In this document: piece after piece, positions 18,855 to 26,913 of the stretch
Layout: every line of letters begins with the position of its first letter
How positions within the stretch are numbered: the stretch's first letter is position 1
Source of the DNA: UBA9647 sp963739335
GTDB lineage: Bacteria; Bacteroidota; Ignavibacteria; UBA10030
Assembly (NCBI GenBank): GCA_963739335.1
Contig: CAVUAC010000051.1
Coordinates: 291,732 to 355,731, forward strand
Length of the DNA: 64,000 nt
Reading direction: 5' to 3'
Made by a program: the position numbers and the translations under genes
Notes under the pieces: generated by a model
The model's input: only the letters and a program-made list of their open reading frames with translations
Database searches by the model: none
Told to the model about the DNA's origin: nothing

Positions 18855-19904
18855 TTAGAATGGTTGTACTGTAATTGACCACACCTCTGAGCCGTTCAAT
18901 CCAACGTTATGCCAACTGTCACCACCATCCACCGATTCAAAAACTCCGCCCCAGATCGTGCCGGCATACACACGATTGCTGTTGGTTGGATCCACTGCAA
19001 TGGAGTGCACGTTCAGATTTGTGATGCCGTTGTTGGTGCGCTTCCAGCTTCGGCCGCCATCAGCCGACTTGTACACTCCGGTGACGTATCCACCTGCATA
19101 GAGTACTTCAGGGTTGCTCGGATCGAATGCGATCGTATAGAAGGTTGAATGATCCAGCCCTGCCTCGACCTTCTCCCAATATCGACCGCCATTGCGTGTG
19201 ACATAGATACCGTTCTCGTCGGTGCCTGCAAAAAGCACGTTGGGGTCTTTGGGCTGCTGCACCACAACTCTCACTCCGCCAACGCTCAGGCCCGTTCGCC
19301 GCCAGGAATTTCCCCGGTCCTCACTCCTATACACGCCATCTTCGGTGGAACAGAAGAGAATATTCGAATTCGTGTGATCGATGATGACGGTGGAAGTAAA
19401 TTTCTCCTGGATACCGTTGTTGCATTCCACCCACGTTGCTCCTCCGTCGAGCGTCCGGAAGACTCCATGCGGTGTCGCGCAGACCATATAATCGGGAGTC
19501 GCATCATCGATCGTCACGCTGAGGACTTCTGTAACCTGCCAGCCCGTTGTAATCCTCCACGTCTTTCCCCCATCGTCCGACCTGTGAACTCCGTTGCCGG
19601 CGGCAACGCAAAGCACCTGGCCACGTGATGGCGTGTGCATGGCAAGTCCGAAATCCCGGATAGTCTTGGGACCCACATGGTGCCACGCCGTGTCATCCGT
19701 CGTGCGGTGATAGTACAGACCGGTCTCCGGGTTCGCGGCCCCAACTACAAAGAGTTTTGTCGACAATACCGCAGCATAGACCGTCGATTGCTGGGACAGA
19801 AGCGTAGCTGGAGGTATAAGAAAGGCAAAACCGACGACGGCCAGAAGCAGAGGGGCCATTTTCCGATGCCCGCGTTGACTGGATTGTTCGTGATCTATTA
19901 TCAT
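18855..19904 (-). CDS. Secreted Asp-box (BNR/sialidase-like) beta-propeller protein
   Basis: About 349 residues from the preferred ATG, which has an AAGAAGG ribosome site; a longer reading adds 16 residues. After a hydrophobic signal segment (MAPLLLAVVGFAFLI) there are six Asp boxes of the S/TxDxGxxW type: SDDGGKTW, TLDGGATW, SEDRGNSW, TRNGGRYW, SADGGRSW and SVDGGDSW, about 40-50 residues apart, which predicts a six- or seven-bladed propeller as in sialidases, sortilins and YCF48. No sialidase Arg triad or FRIP motif is visible, so binding is more likely than catalysis. It ends 7 bases before the 609-residue secreted protein starts. Confidence 0.85.
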   Translation of the reverse strand: MIIDHEQSSQRGHRKMAPLLLAVVGFAFLIPPATLLSQQSTVYAAVLSTKLFVVGAANPETGLYYHRTTDDTAWHHVGPKTIRDFGLAMHTPSRGQVLCVAAGNGVHRSDDGGKTWRITTGWQVTEVLSVTIDDATPDYMVCATPHGVFRTLDGGATWVECNNGIQEKFTSTVIIDHTNSNILFCSTEDGVYRSEDRGNSWRRTGLSVGGVRVVVQQPKDPNVLFAGTDENGIYVTRNGGRYWEKVEAGLDHSTFYTIAFDPSNPEVLYAGGYVTGVYKSADGGRSWKRTNNGITNLNVHSIAVDPTNSNRVYAGTIWGGVFESVDGGDSWHNVGLNGSEVWSITVQPF

Positions 19905-19971
19905 ACAATGTACCTTCTTCAAGGGTAGAGTTCGATTTGTTTTACATGGCACCCCTTAGACCTTCTCATGG

Positions 19972-20988
19972 TTATTCTTTGTTCAGAATCGTTTTGATTT
20001 CGACAACCGAATGATGTTCGACCGATTGTACCATTGCTTCGATGACCGCAAGTGCTCGAAGTCCCTCCAGCCCTCCTGTTTCGGGTTGACTTCCACGGAG
20101 AATGCAGTCACCAAACTCACGCATTTGCAGAATGTAGCTTCCTGCTCCTTCTAAGCTGTAGTCTTCTTCTATGGTTTCCTTAAGTTCGCCGCTCTCCAAC
20201 GTGTCAAGCCGAAGTTTCAATGGAAAACAATGTATAGTGCCTTTTGTGCCGTAAATTCGCACAACGTACGCATCCTGGGAAACATAGTATGATGTCAGCG
20301 AAAAAGGAATTCCATCCTTCAACTGGAGTATGGCTGCTGTCGAATCATAAGCCTCATTGGGCATTGCGATGTTCGCGGCGAAGCAACTCACGCGTTCGAC
20401 GGGCCCAATGAGGTATTCCACCGTATCCACGAAGTGGATTCCAAGCTGCATCATCGGCAGAAGAGCACACGTCCTTCGGTCTGCCTTCCACGCAGGCAGA
20501 CCGGGCTGCAACCCGGCGGGGCGCGAAAGGTTTGCCTCAACGGCGACGATCCGACCGATGCGATGCTCATCGAGCAGTTTCTTCGCCCGGCGGAAAACCA
20601 AGCGGCGGCGCGTGTTGTGGCCGACCATGAAAACCAAACCAGCTTGCTTCGCCTGAGCGATCATTGCGCGTGCCTCTGCTATCGTGTTTGCGATCGGCTT
20701 ATCCACGAAAATATGTTTCCCGGCCTTCACCGCTTTTTCCATTTGCCCGGCGTGGAGGTGATTCGGGGTAACAAGGGCAACGGCATCGACACTGGGGTCA
20801 CCAACAAGTTGATCATAGCTTGCCGCAGCGGAAGCGTTAAATTCCCTGGCCACTTGCTCGTTTCCCGCCGTATTGATGTCAAAGCATGAAACAAGCTGCA
20901 GGTTGCCCGAATCGCGAATTGCATTCACAATTGTTCTGCCGTGATTGGCGATTCCAGCCTGCGCTACTCGTACTTTTTTTTCTGTCAT
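19972..20988 (-). CDS. Gfo/Idh/MocA-family oxidoreductase (second copy)
   Basis: A 338-residue enzyme with the catalytic motif AGKHIFVDKPIANT (Lys of the EKP motif) and MQLGIHFVDTVEYLIG in the C-terminal domain, both typical of the family. The nucleotide loop is AQAGIANHGRT. It would oxidise or dehydrogenate a sugar with NAD(P). An odd stretch, RPAGLQPGLPAWKADR, corresponds to two tight DNA hairpins at 20,476-20,515 and may be an inserted palindromic element. The stop overlaps the start codon region of the upstream DUF4432 gene by four bases, so the two proteins are probably made together. Confidence 0.88.
   Translation of the reverse strand: MTEKKVRVAQAGIANHGRTIVNAIRDSGNLQLVSCFDINTAGNEQVAREFNASAAASYDQLVGDPSVDAVALVTPNHLHAGQMEKAVKAGKHIFVDKPIANTIAEARAMIAQAKQAGLVFMVGHNTRRRLVFRRAKKLLDEHRIGRIVAVEANLSRPAGLQPGLPAWKADRRTCALLPMMQLGIHFVDTVEYLIGPVERVSCFAANIAMPNEAYDSTAAILQLKDGIPFSLTSYYVSQDAYVVRIYGTKGTIHCFPLKLRLDTLESGELKETIEEDYSLEGAGSYILQMREFGDCILRGSQPETGGLEGLRALAVIEAMVQSVEHHSVVEIKTILNKE
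20476..20515. repeat. Paired hairpins inside a coding region
   Basis: A perfect 10-base stem (20,476-20,485 pairs with 20,493-20,502, loop of 7) is followed directly by a 5-base GC stem (20,500-20,504 with 20,511-20,515). Both fall within the reading frame of the Gfo/Idh gene, in a loop between conserved motifs. This resembles palindromic elements that insert in frame into protein genes, but no second copy of this exact sequence was noticed in the window. Confidence 0.5.
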
Positions 20989-22055
20989 CGTAAATTATTC
21001 TCGCGCGTAAGTTGTTCAATGAGGTTACCGCCTTCAAGGATGCCAATGTGAACAATGAATTCGCGTCTTTCACCCGGCTCGAGGAATTGCAACGTTCCCC
21101 GCTCCCGTTCTTTTGCACGCCCCTGCACCCAGCAGTTGGCCGGTTCCAAACCCAGGACATACTCTCCCACACCGACCATTTTCCACTGAATGAACTTGGG
21201 CAGTTCTTTTTGCCGGTACTGAATGCAAAGACCGAGCTCAAGCTTCTTGTTGACCAGGAGAACCGACGCGATTCCTTTGTCATCTGCAGCAAGGTCATGG
21301 AAGAAGACCTGCTCCTTGTATCCCGGGATCGGAGAGGGGAACTTTGTCGCAGTAGCAACTCCCTTGGTGGCTTCAGCATCCCTGGGTACGAATGATTTCG
21401 CGTTCAGCAACAATTGTGCGCCATCATCAAGAAGCGGCCAGCCCAGGTTGATATGATACAGCATCATCAGGGGCGATTGATATGATCCTTCGTTGACAAC
21501 AGTATCGCGCAGGGTGATCATTGAATTTCCAAGCTCCACCTCGACGGTCCGGTAAAGCGCAAGGTTGTGTCTGAAAAGAAGATTTTCGCGCATCACACCG
21601 TTAACCTTGAAGGTACATTGGTCGCCGCTCCACTCGGTCGTTGTCCCAACATGCTCGGCGGGGGTGTTGGACAATCGTCCATGCATGCCGAGTTCTTCAC
21701 CATCGTCAATACTTGGCGCACCGAGATGTGTAAGTCCACAACCCGTCATCAAGCCGCCGGGGAACGACCGGGACCATCCAATTCCGTGCGGATCATAGTA
21801 ACTCGGATGGACGTCTCCATGCGGAGATCGCCAGGTGAGCGCTATGCCCTTATATTCCGCGACAGAAATGTCCATTCCACGGTCAAGTGAAATCTGAAAT
21901 CGCAGTCCTGACCCGCTTCGAACATCGGCAATGCGTACGCCCTCTTCCGGACCATCCTGGAGTTTCATCATCCGCACACCTGCTACCTGTGAGAGCTGGC
22001 CGACGCGTTGTTCAATATCGGTCCTGCTATACTGTTTCCCGTAGAGTATAGCCAT
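20985..22055 (-). CDS. DUF4432-family protein, aldose-epimerase-like
   Basis: A 356-residue protein of the galactose-mutarotase-like fold. DUF4432 features seen: VRSGSGLRFQISLDRGMDIS near residue 45, the block GGLMTGCGLTHLG, a catalytic-type HGRLSNTPAEHVG, and a C-terminal LGLEPANCWVQGRAKERERG. Family members convert or bind sugars such as keto-sugars; the reaction is generally unproved. Coupled to the Gfo/Idh gene by an ATGA overlap, which suggests it presents or removes that enzyme's substrate. Confidence 0.85.
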   Translation of the reverse strand: MAILYGKQYSRTDIEQRVGQLSQVAGVRMMKLQDGPEEGVRIADVRSGSGLRFQISLDRGMDISVAEYKGIALTWRSPHGDVHPSYYDPHGIGWSRSFPGGLMTGCGLTHLGAPSIDDGEELGMHGRLSNTPAEHVGTTTEWSGDQCTFKVNGVMRENLLFRHNLALYRTVEVELGNSMITLRDTVVNEGSYQSPLMMLYHINLGWPLLDDGAQLLLNAKSFVPRDAEATKGVATATKFPSPIPGYKEQVFFHDLAADDKGIASVLLVNKKLELGLCIQYRQKELPKFIQWKMVGVGEYVLGLEPANCWVQGRAKERERGTLQFLEPGERREFIVHIGILEGGNLIEQLTRENNLR

Positions 22056-22068
22056 CGCCTCACCTTCT

Positions 22069-24255
22069 CTAAATTTTCATTTCAATACTGATCCCTTTCT
22101 TCGGAGGGGGAAGCTTCAATACCCCGTTCACCAGCGGTACATGCTTTCCATTCACAAGAGCCATTGCCTCTTTCTCCGCCCGGGTGATAGTCAAATCAAT
22201 AGTTTGCCCGCGAAGGGTGAGTGTTGCCTTTGCTTTGTCCAGACTGCTCATTAGTCGCGGATGAACAATCAATTCGTTCTTCGTTGGACGCACGCCGAGA
22301 AGATGGTAGACGAAGAATATCGCAAGCTCCGCCCACGTCCAGGGAACGATACCAAGGGGCGGCACCGGTCGGTCGGCGTAACTCTCGAACCAGGCTCCCG
22401 CCCTGCCCCCTGGCGCTCTGAGCAGCCAGTCGAGCGACCGCCATGCTTTTTCATCGTTGCCTGCCTCAAAGTACGCCCGGACAAGATACATCGTTGGAAA
22501 TGGCCACGAGCCTGGAGAGTCGGGCTCCGACGTAACATTGTAGCGGGCATAACCACCTGTCGTCCACCGCTGGTTCCAGAGCTGCTCCATGGATTCAAGG
22601 GTCTTTGCCGCAGTCGGGCTCTTCGGGTCAATCAGGCCAAGTATGATCGGGTAGACACTTGCTGTGTCAGGATCGCAGTAGGAAACCTTTTCCACGTTGA
22701 GCGGGACGCCGGGTGGCATGGATTTCCGGTTTGGCGGCTCGAAGGTCGTCTGAACGTCGCCATTAGGGAGGAGACGCTTGACGAACATCCCATTGCGCAC
22801 AAAGGAGAACTTTGGGTCGTGAAGGAACGAGCTCTTCATCTTGGCCGACGCCTCAAACCACGTTCGTGCGCTCGCGGGGTCTTTCATGTGGCGTGCGATG
22901 TCTGCAGCGAGCTCCAATCCTACAATGTTCCACACCTGGTACGCCAGCTCATATCCTTCTTTCACGCCAAATCCCGGATCGCGCTCCCAAAACTCCCGGG
23001 AGTTTTTCAGGAGACCCGTGGCAGGATTCAGAAACTCCGGCCTTAACACATAGTTCGCGACAGCTTTGATCTTTGGCCAGTCATGCCTGATGATCGAATC
23101 GTTCCCGGTCCAGATCCAATGTGTCCACAAGCCGTACAGCAATTCACCGTTTTGGTCAAGCTCAATCGTTTCGGGGGGCCGGTGACGGCTTGCGTCACGT
23201 GCACGCCCATCGCCGTCCACAGAGCGATCGAGGATACGGCGCAGCGAGACTTCTGCAATGTCGGCATGACCGCACATGACGCTTCCCGCAGCAACCATGC
23301 TCTGGTCACGAACCCACTCAAAGTTGTACTGCCAGATCCCCGAATCCATTTTCCCCTTCTGAGAAACAGCAGCCCGCAATCCCGTTGAGGAGCTCTGAAA
23401 GAGGTGATTCAGCCCTGCGTTGTTCGTATCAACGAAGGTGCGCTGGCCCCAGTACGTTTTCGTTTCCTTTACCATTGCCGGGAGACCCTTTTTCTCAAAC
23501 CTCGCCCGGGGCAAATTAAGGGTCAAGACGACGATCGAGGTTTTCTTCCCTCCCGAAGGAATTTCTCCAAACTTGATATTGAGGTGTCTGTCGCCGGGTG
23601 TTGCCTCATTCAGACAGAACATCTCCATTGTTTGATATCCTGTTGCGGCCAACGTCGCGCGCTCCCGGTCAACATAATACTCGTCAAACAACATAAGATT
23701 CGGGTAGAGAAGAATAATGCCGTCGGCATGAACTGACGCTGCCGATTTATTTTCAACCGTCACTGTCCTCACGAGGGCTGAATCGTTGATGGGACACATC
23801 AGCTCTTCCCGAATGCGGCAGTCGCCAGCATTCCACTCCAGGATAATCGTCGGAATGCGATCTGGATGCTCCCGCCGGACGGTCGAATTCTCATATTCCG
23901 GGCTGTAGTTTTTCCCGTCAACAACGAGGCTGAACCTCGTGTTTTGCAGGCCTTGTTCCGGATGGAAGAGATATGTGCTCATCTTCCTGCAGAAATGCTC
24001 GGACGACATGAAAAGCAAACCACAGTGGGTCCCGGACTCCGGCTTCGGCGATGTCTGCAGCGCAGTCAGAATCAGACCATTGCCAAGGAGGTAGTACTCA
24101 AGTCCGAAGTTATTAGTTCGAAAGTCTGGATGGATTTTCTGTTCATTGACAGGTGGAGTATCCTGTGGTGAACCGAGGCTCGGCCGAAGTGTTGTGGCAA
24201 CAGCTCCTGCACCAAGGTATTTCAGAAAATCCCGCCGTTCCAAGCTCATGGTCAA
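22069..24255 (-). CDS. Exported six-hairpin (alpha/alpha) glycoside hydrolase-like protein
   Basis: A 728-residue protein with a Tat-like leader (ERRDFLKYLGAGAVATT), suggesting export in folded form. After a beta-rich N-terminal domain of about 270 residues comes an (alpha/alpha)6 barrel with the sequence QYNFEWVRDQSMVAAGSVMC near 340; WVRD is a motif of GH15/GH63-like clans, where the Asp helps bind substrate. Later helices include GYELAYQVWNIVGLELA and PTMYLVRAYFEAG. The C-terminus is a short beta domain. Its start overlaps the stop of the isomerase gene by four bases. Substrate not known. Confidence 0.65.
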   Translation of the reverse strand: MTMSLERRDFLKYLGAGAVATTLRPSLGSPQDTPPVNEQKIHPDFRTNNFGLEYYLLGNGLILTALQTSPKPESGTHCGLLFMSSEHFCRKMSTYLFHPEQGLQNTRFSLVVDGKNYSPEYENSTVRREHPDRIPTIILEWNAGDCRIREELMCPINDSALVRTVTVENKSAASVHADGIILLYPNLMLFDEYYVDRERATLAATGYQTMEMFCLNEATPGDRHLNIKFGEIPSGGKKTSIVVLTLNLPRARFEKKGLPAMVKETKTYWGQRTFVDTNNAGLNHLFQSSSTGLRAAVSQKGKMDSGIWQYNFEWVRDQSMVAAGSVMCGHADIAEVSLRRILDRSVDGDGRARDASRHRPPETIELDQNGELLYGLWTHWIWTGNDSIIRHDWPKIKAVANYVLRPEFLNPATGLLKNSREFWERDPGFGVKEGYELAYQVWNIVGLELAADIARHMKDPASARTWFEASAKMKSSFLHDPKFSFVRNGMFVKRLLPNGDVQTTFEPPNRKSMPPGVPLNVEKVSYCDPDTASVYPIILGLIDPKSPTAAKTLESMEQLWNQRWTTGGYARYNVTSEPDSPGSWPFPTMYLVRAYFEAGNDEKAWRSLDWLLRAPGGRAGAWFESYADRPVPPLGIVPWTWAELAIFFVYHLLGVRPTKNELIVHPRLMSSLDKAKATLTLRGQTIDLTITRAEKEAMALVNGKHVPLVNGVLKLPPPKKGISIEMKI

Positions 24256-25073
24256 ACCTCTCTCTTGCTGTAGATCTCCGTCAGGTACCGTTTCAGAGTG
24301 TCCACGTTTTGCCTTGACTTTTCGACAAGCGGCAGGCAGTGGGTCTCAATCGTTACATGGTTGACAATTCCGTCGCGCACCAACGCTTCTAGTTGTCCCT
24401 TCCAGTTAACAGCCCCCTCGCCAACCGGTACACAACGGACGAGCGCCCCTTCTTTTGTATCCTTCACATGCACGTTTGCAACGAACTTCCTGATTGCCTC
24501 GTACCCCTCCGGGAACGGTCGCTCCGCTGTTCCATGACCGTTACACGGATCCCAGTTCGCCCTCAGGTGTGGCGAGTTCACTGTATCGATAAGCTTTGCC
24601 GTATCGGCGCCAGAGTCGCACCAGAAGCCCGGCTCGTTCTCAATCGCCAGTCGGATGCATTCGGTTCGAGCCTTCTCCGCGGCACGAGCCATCATGTCTA
24701 CTGCACGTCGGAAAGTGCCCGAACTTTCGTTCGCCTCTCTCTGGAAACCAAAAACAATCACGAGAGGCGCTCCGAATTCCCCGGCAAGAGCCAATGTCCG
24801 CGGAAGTGTGTTGGTGAGTTCTTCTTCCAGTTTTGACAGCTGAGAAAGCGGAAGTTTAAAGATCCCGGGCGAAAGCGCCGTGATCTTGAGCCCATTGTCT
24901 TTCACAAGCTGCTGAACTTCCCGCAGTTCACTTTGATCGACGGCTGGAATGCGGCCTGTTTTCAGCACTCGTATCTCGAAGATCGAAATTCCCCATTCCG
25001 TTCCATGTCGAACTGCCTCCCGAAAATCAGGCGAGATCTCGTCGCTGACGAGGCCAAGTGCAAGACGATGCAT
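24252..25073 (-). CDS. Sugar phosphate isomerase/epimerase (xylose isomerase-like TIM barrel)
   Basis: A 273-residue AP endonuclease 2-like barrel. The metal-binding positions are visible: LAIENEPGFWCDSGAD (Glu), LRANWDPCNGHGTAERPFPEGY (Asp, His), VANVHVKDTKEG (Asp/His pair) and VTIETHCLP (terminal Glu). This set is typical of epimerases and isomerases such as IolE and tagatose 3-epimerase. The gene leads the four-gene unit of hydrolase, DUF4432 protein and dehydrogenase, so it probably acts on the same sugar. Confidence 0.88.
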   Translation of the reverse strand: MHRLALGLVSDEISPDFREAVRHGTEWGISIFEIRVLKTGRIPAVDQSELREVQQLVKDNGLKITALSPGIFKLPLSQLSKLEEELTNTLPRTLALAGEFGAPLVIVFGFQREANESSGTFRRAVDMMARAAEKARTECIRLAIENEPGFWCDSGADTAKLIDTVNSPHLRANWDPCNGHGTAERPFPEGYEAIRKFVANVHVKDTKEGALVRCVPVGEGAVNWKGQLEALVRDGIVNHVTIETHCLPLVEKSRQNVDTLKRYLTEIYSKREV

Positions 25074-25156
25074 GTGAATGCCCTTTTATGGTTTTGAATC
25101 CGGGGGACAGGCTGTGGGCACCCCACCTCTACGACCTGTGGACAGAATTCACTTAC

Positions 25157-25543
25157 CTAGTCCTCGCCCACGGCTTTTTCATAGCCGATGCGCCTAGAAA
25201 TCGCTTCTGCCTCACGCTTAAGAACCGCGATCAGGCTCTCGACAAGCTTCTTGTCTTTGCCGCTGCGAGCGGATTGAATGGCGGTCATCAGCGATGCGAC
25301 AACCCTTCCTGTGTGATCCCGGATGGGAACCGCAACAGCGCAAAGATCAGGTTTGTATTCCCCGTCGGCGATGCCAAAGCCCCGGCGGCGAATTCCCTCC
25401 AAGCGCTTCTTGAGTTTCGACGCGCCGGTAGTCATCTTTGGCGTGAACTTCTTAAGCCCGCGACGTTCGATCATCTCATCAACCGCCTCATCCTTCATGT
25501 CGGCCGTGATGACATTGATGGCGAGGGCGCGAGGTGTATCCCC
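25157..25543 (-). pseudogene. IclR-family regulator remnant, effector domain only
   Basis: The frame contains the C-terminal half of an IclR-type regulator: KLKKRLEGIRRRGFGIADGE followed by CAVAVPIRDHTGRVVASLMT, the normal ligand-binding domain. The first ATG gives 113 residues; the coding-like text extends about 15 codons further up until a TGA. The winged-helix DNA-binding domain (about 80 residues) is absent and the space up to the LarA-like gene is too small for it. A deleted repressor, so the neighbouring genes may have lost their control. The bases from 25,074 to 25,156 hold nothing I can name. Confidence 0.7.
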
Positions 25544-25575
25544 TTCTCAATTGTAAAACATCCACTGCGCGCTTG

Positions 25576-26856
25576 TCAGGCGGTGTTGGAATCAATATCT
25601 ACAAGCGTGTACGGACCCTTCGGGATTACGGCAATCGTTGCGTCCGAGCCAAATTTCTGCAGGCCCTGTTGTATCGCCTCTTCGACGCTCGACGCTGACT
25701 GAACGAAAAGCTTTTCCTTTTCATCGTTGCGGACCCCACGAGACACTACGACAACGTCTGCGTGGCGGGTCGCCTTAGCACATTCCTGCAGCTGCCATTG
25801 ATCAACTTCAACCGGGTTCTTATGGATCCATTGCTCAAACTCATCCGCCGATTGAAATCGCGTTGCCATCGCGCTAAACCGTCCGCTCCCCAATCCCTCC
25901 GCACATTCCGCCGCCAAGATCAGCATCCCTCCTTTTTTCAACACCGGCAGTGCCGCCGTCATCCCTTTGATTGCCTGATAGTACGTCAGATCGAGCGGAA
26001 AACCGGCACACGTCGTGACAACAATGTCTGCCGGCTCCTTGACTGTGGCGCACACAGATCGTCGCACAGCCCCCACACCTGCAGCGTGCGCCGACTGCGC
26101 ATGACCCGCAAACACACCGGTGATATTCTTGTCTGCATCGAGTGCTACGTCAAGCATGAAATGATGGCCGGCCATGCCCGCAATCTCGAGCAACTCGTGG
26201 TGCAGGGGGTTATTGTCAGTAGATCCTTCGCGACACAACGGATTGTCGAGGAACGATGGGCTGTGTAGGACCTTGATCGTCTCTTCACCAGCACAACCAA
26301 TAGCAACCATCTTGCGCCCACCGGAAAACCCAGCCATAAGATGCGGCTCAATAAATCCCACCGTGATTTTGAGGTCGGCTTCACAGTACCGCCGGTCGAT
26401 ATGGACGGGTGTGTTTCTCTTTGTGCGGCCGAGCCATGATTGCTCCTCGGGGATATTGGCGCGATGGTCGACAACACAATAGCGGCGGACGATGTCCGAT
26501 CCGAGGATATGCTCACGTTCCGCTGTTGTGCTCACCCGATGGAGGCCTGTTGCTATGAGAATGGTAATATCATCACGGTGCACGTCATTGCCTTCCAGAA
26601 TCCGCAGCATCGGAGGCAGCAGTTGTCTATTCGGTACCGGCCTTGTGATATCGCACACCACGATGCAGACCGTCTTCGCCTGCCGGGCCAGATCATCGAG
26701 AGGTAAAGACCCTATCGGATGATGAAGGGCCTGTTGAATCGACTCTCCCGGGCGATCAATCGGGGGCGTACCCGCGATAGTGAGAATTTTCGCCAGGTTT
26801 CTCTCAGGCACCTCCACATCCAGACCTTCCCTGCCATATGCAAGGTGAATCTTCAT
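25576..26856 (-). CDS. LarA-like nickel-pincer racemase/epimerase (DUF2088)
   Basis: A 426-residue member of the lactate racemase family. The catalytic and cofactor residues known from Lactobacillus LarA are in place: His106 in ATGLHRVST, His172 in EPHLMAGFSGG, Lys182 in GGRKMVAIG (attachment of the nickel-pincer nucleotide) and His198 in KVLHSP; the DITRPVPN motif is near 70. Family members racemise or epimerise alpha-hydroxy acids, including sugar acids. The cofactor genes larB, larC and larE are not in the window. In this setting an aldonate or uronate-derived hydroxy acid is a plausible substrate. Confidence 0.88.
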   Translation of the reverse strand: MKIHLAYGREGLDVEVPERNLAKILTIAGTPPIDRPGESIQQALHHPIGSLPLDDLARQAKTVCIVVCDITRPVPNRQLLPPMLRILEGNDVHRDDITILIATGLHRVSTTAEREHILGSDIVRRYCVVDHRANIPEEQSWLGRTKRNTPVHIDRRYCEADLKITVGFIEPHLMAGFSGGRKMVAIGCAGEETIKVLHSPSFLDNPLCREGSTDNNPLHHELLEIAGMAGHHFMLDVALDADKNITGVFAGHAQSAHAAGVGAVRRSVCATVKEPADIVVTTCAGFPLDLTYYQAIKGMTAALPVLKKGGMLILAAECAEGLGSGRFSAMATRFQSADEFEQWIHKNPVEVDQWQLQECAKATRHADVVVVSRGVRNDEKEKLFVQSASSVEEAIQQGLQKFGSDATIAVIPKGPYTLVDIDSNTA

Positions 26857-26913
26857 GGTGCTGTTCTGACCTTCCGATAGATATGCATGTCCCTGATCGT
26901 GCCTCCCTCAATG

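Noticed and set aside
22261..23046. A 261-codon plus-strand ORF opposite the hydrolase gene
   Set aside because: It is the shadow of a well-supported minus-strand protein with a leader and family motifs; the translation has no coherent fold or ribosome site.
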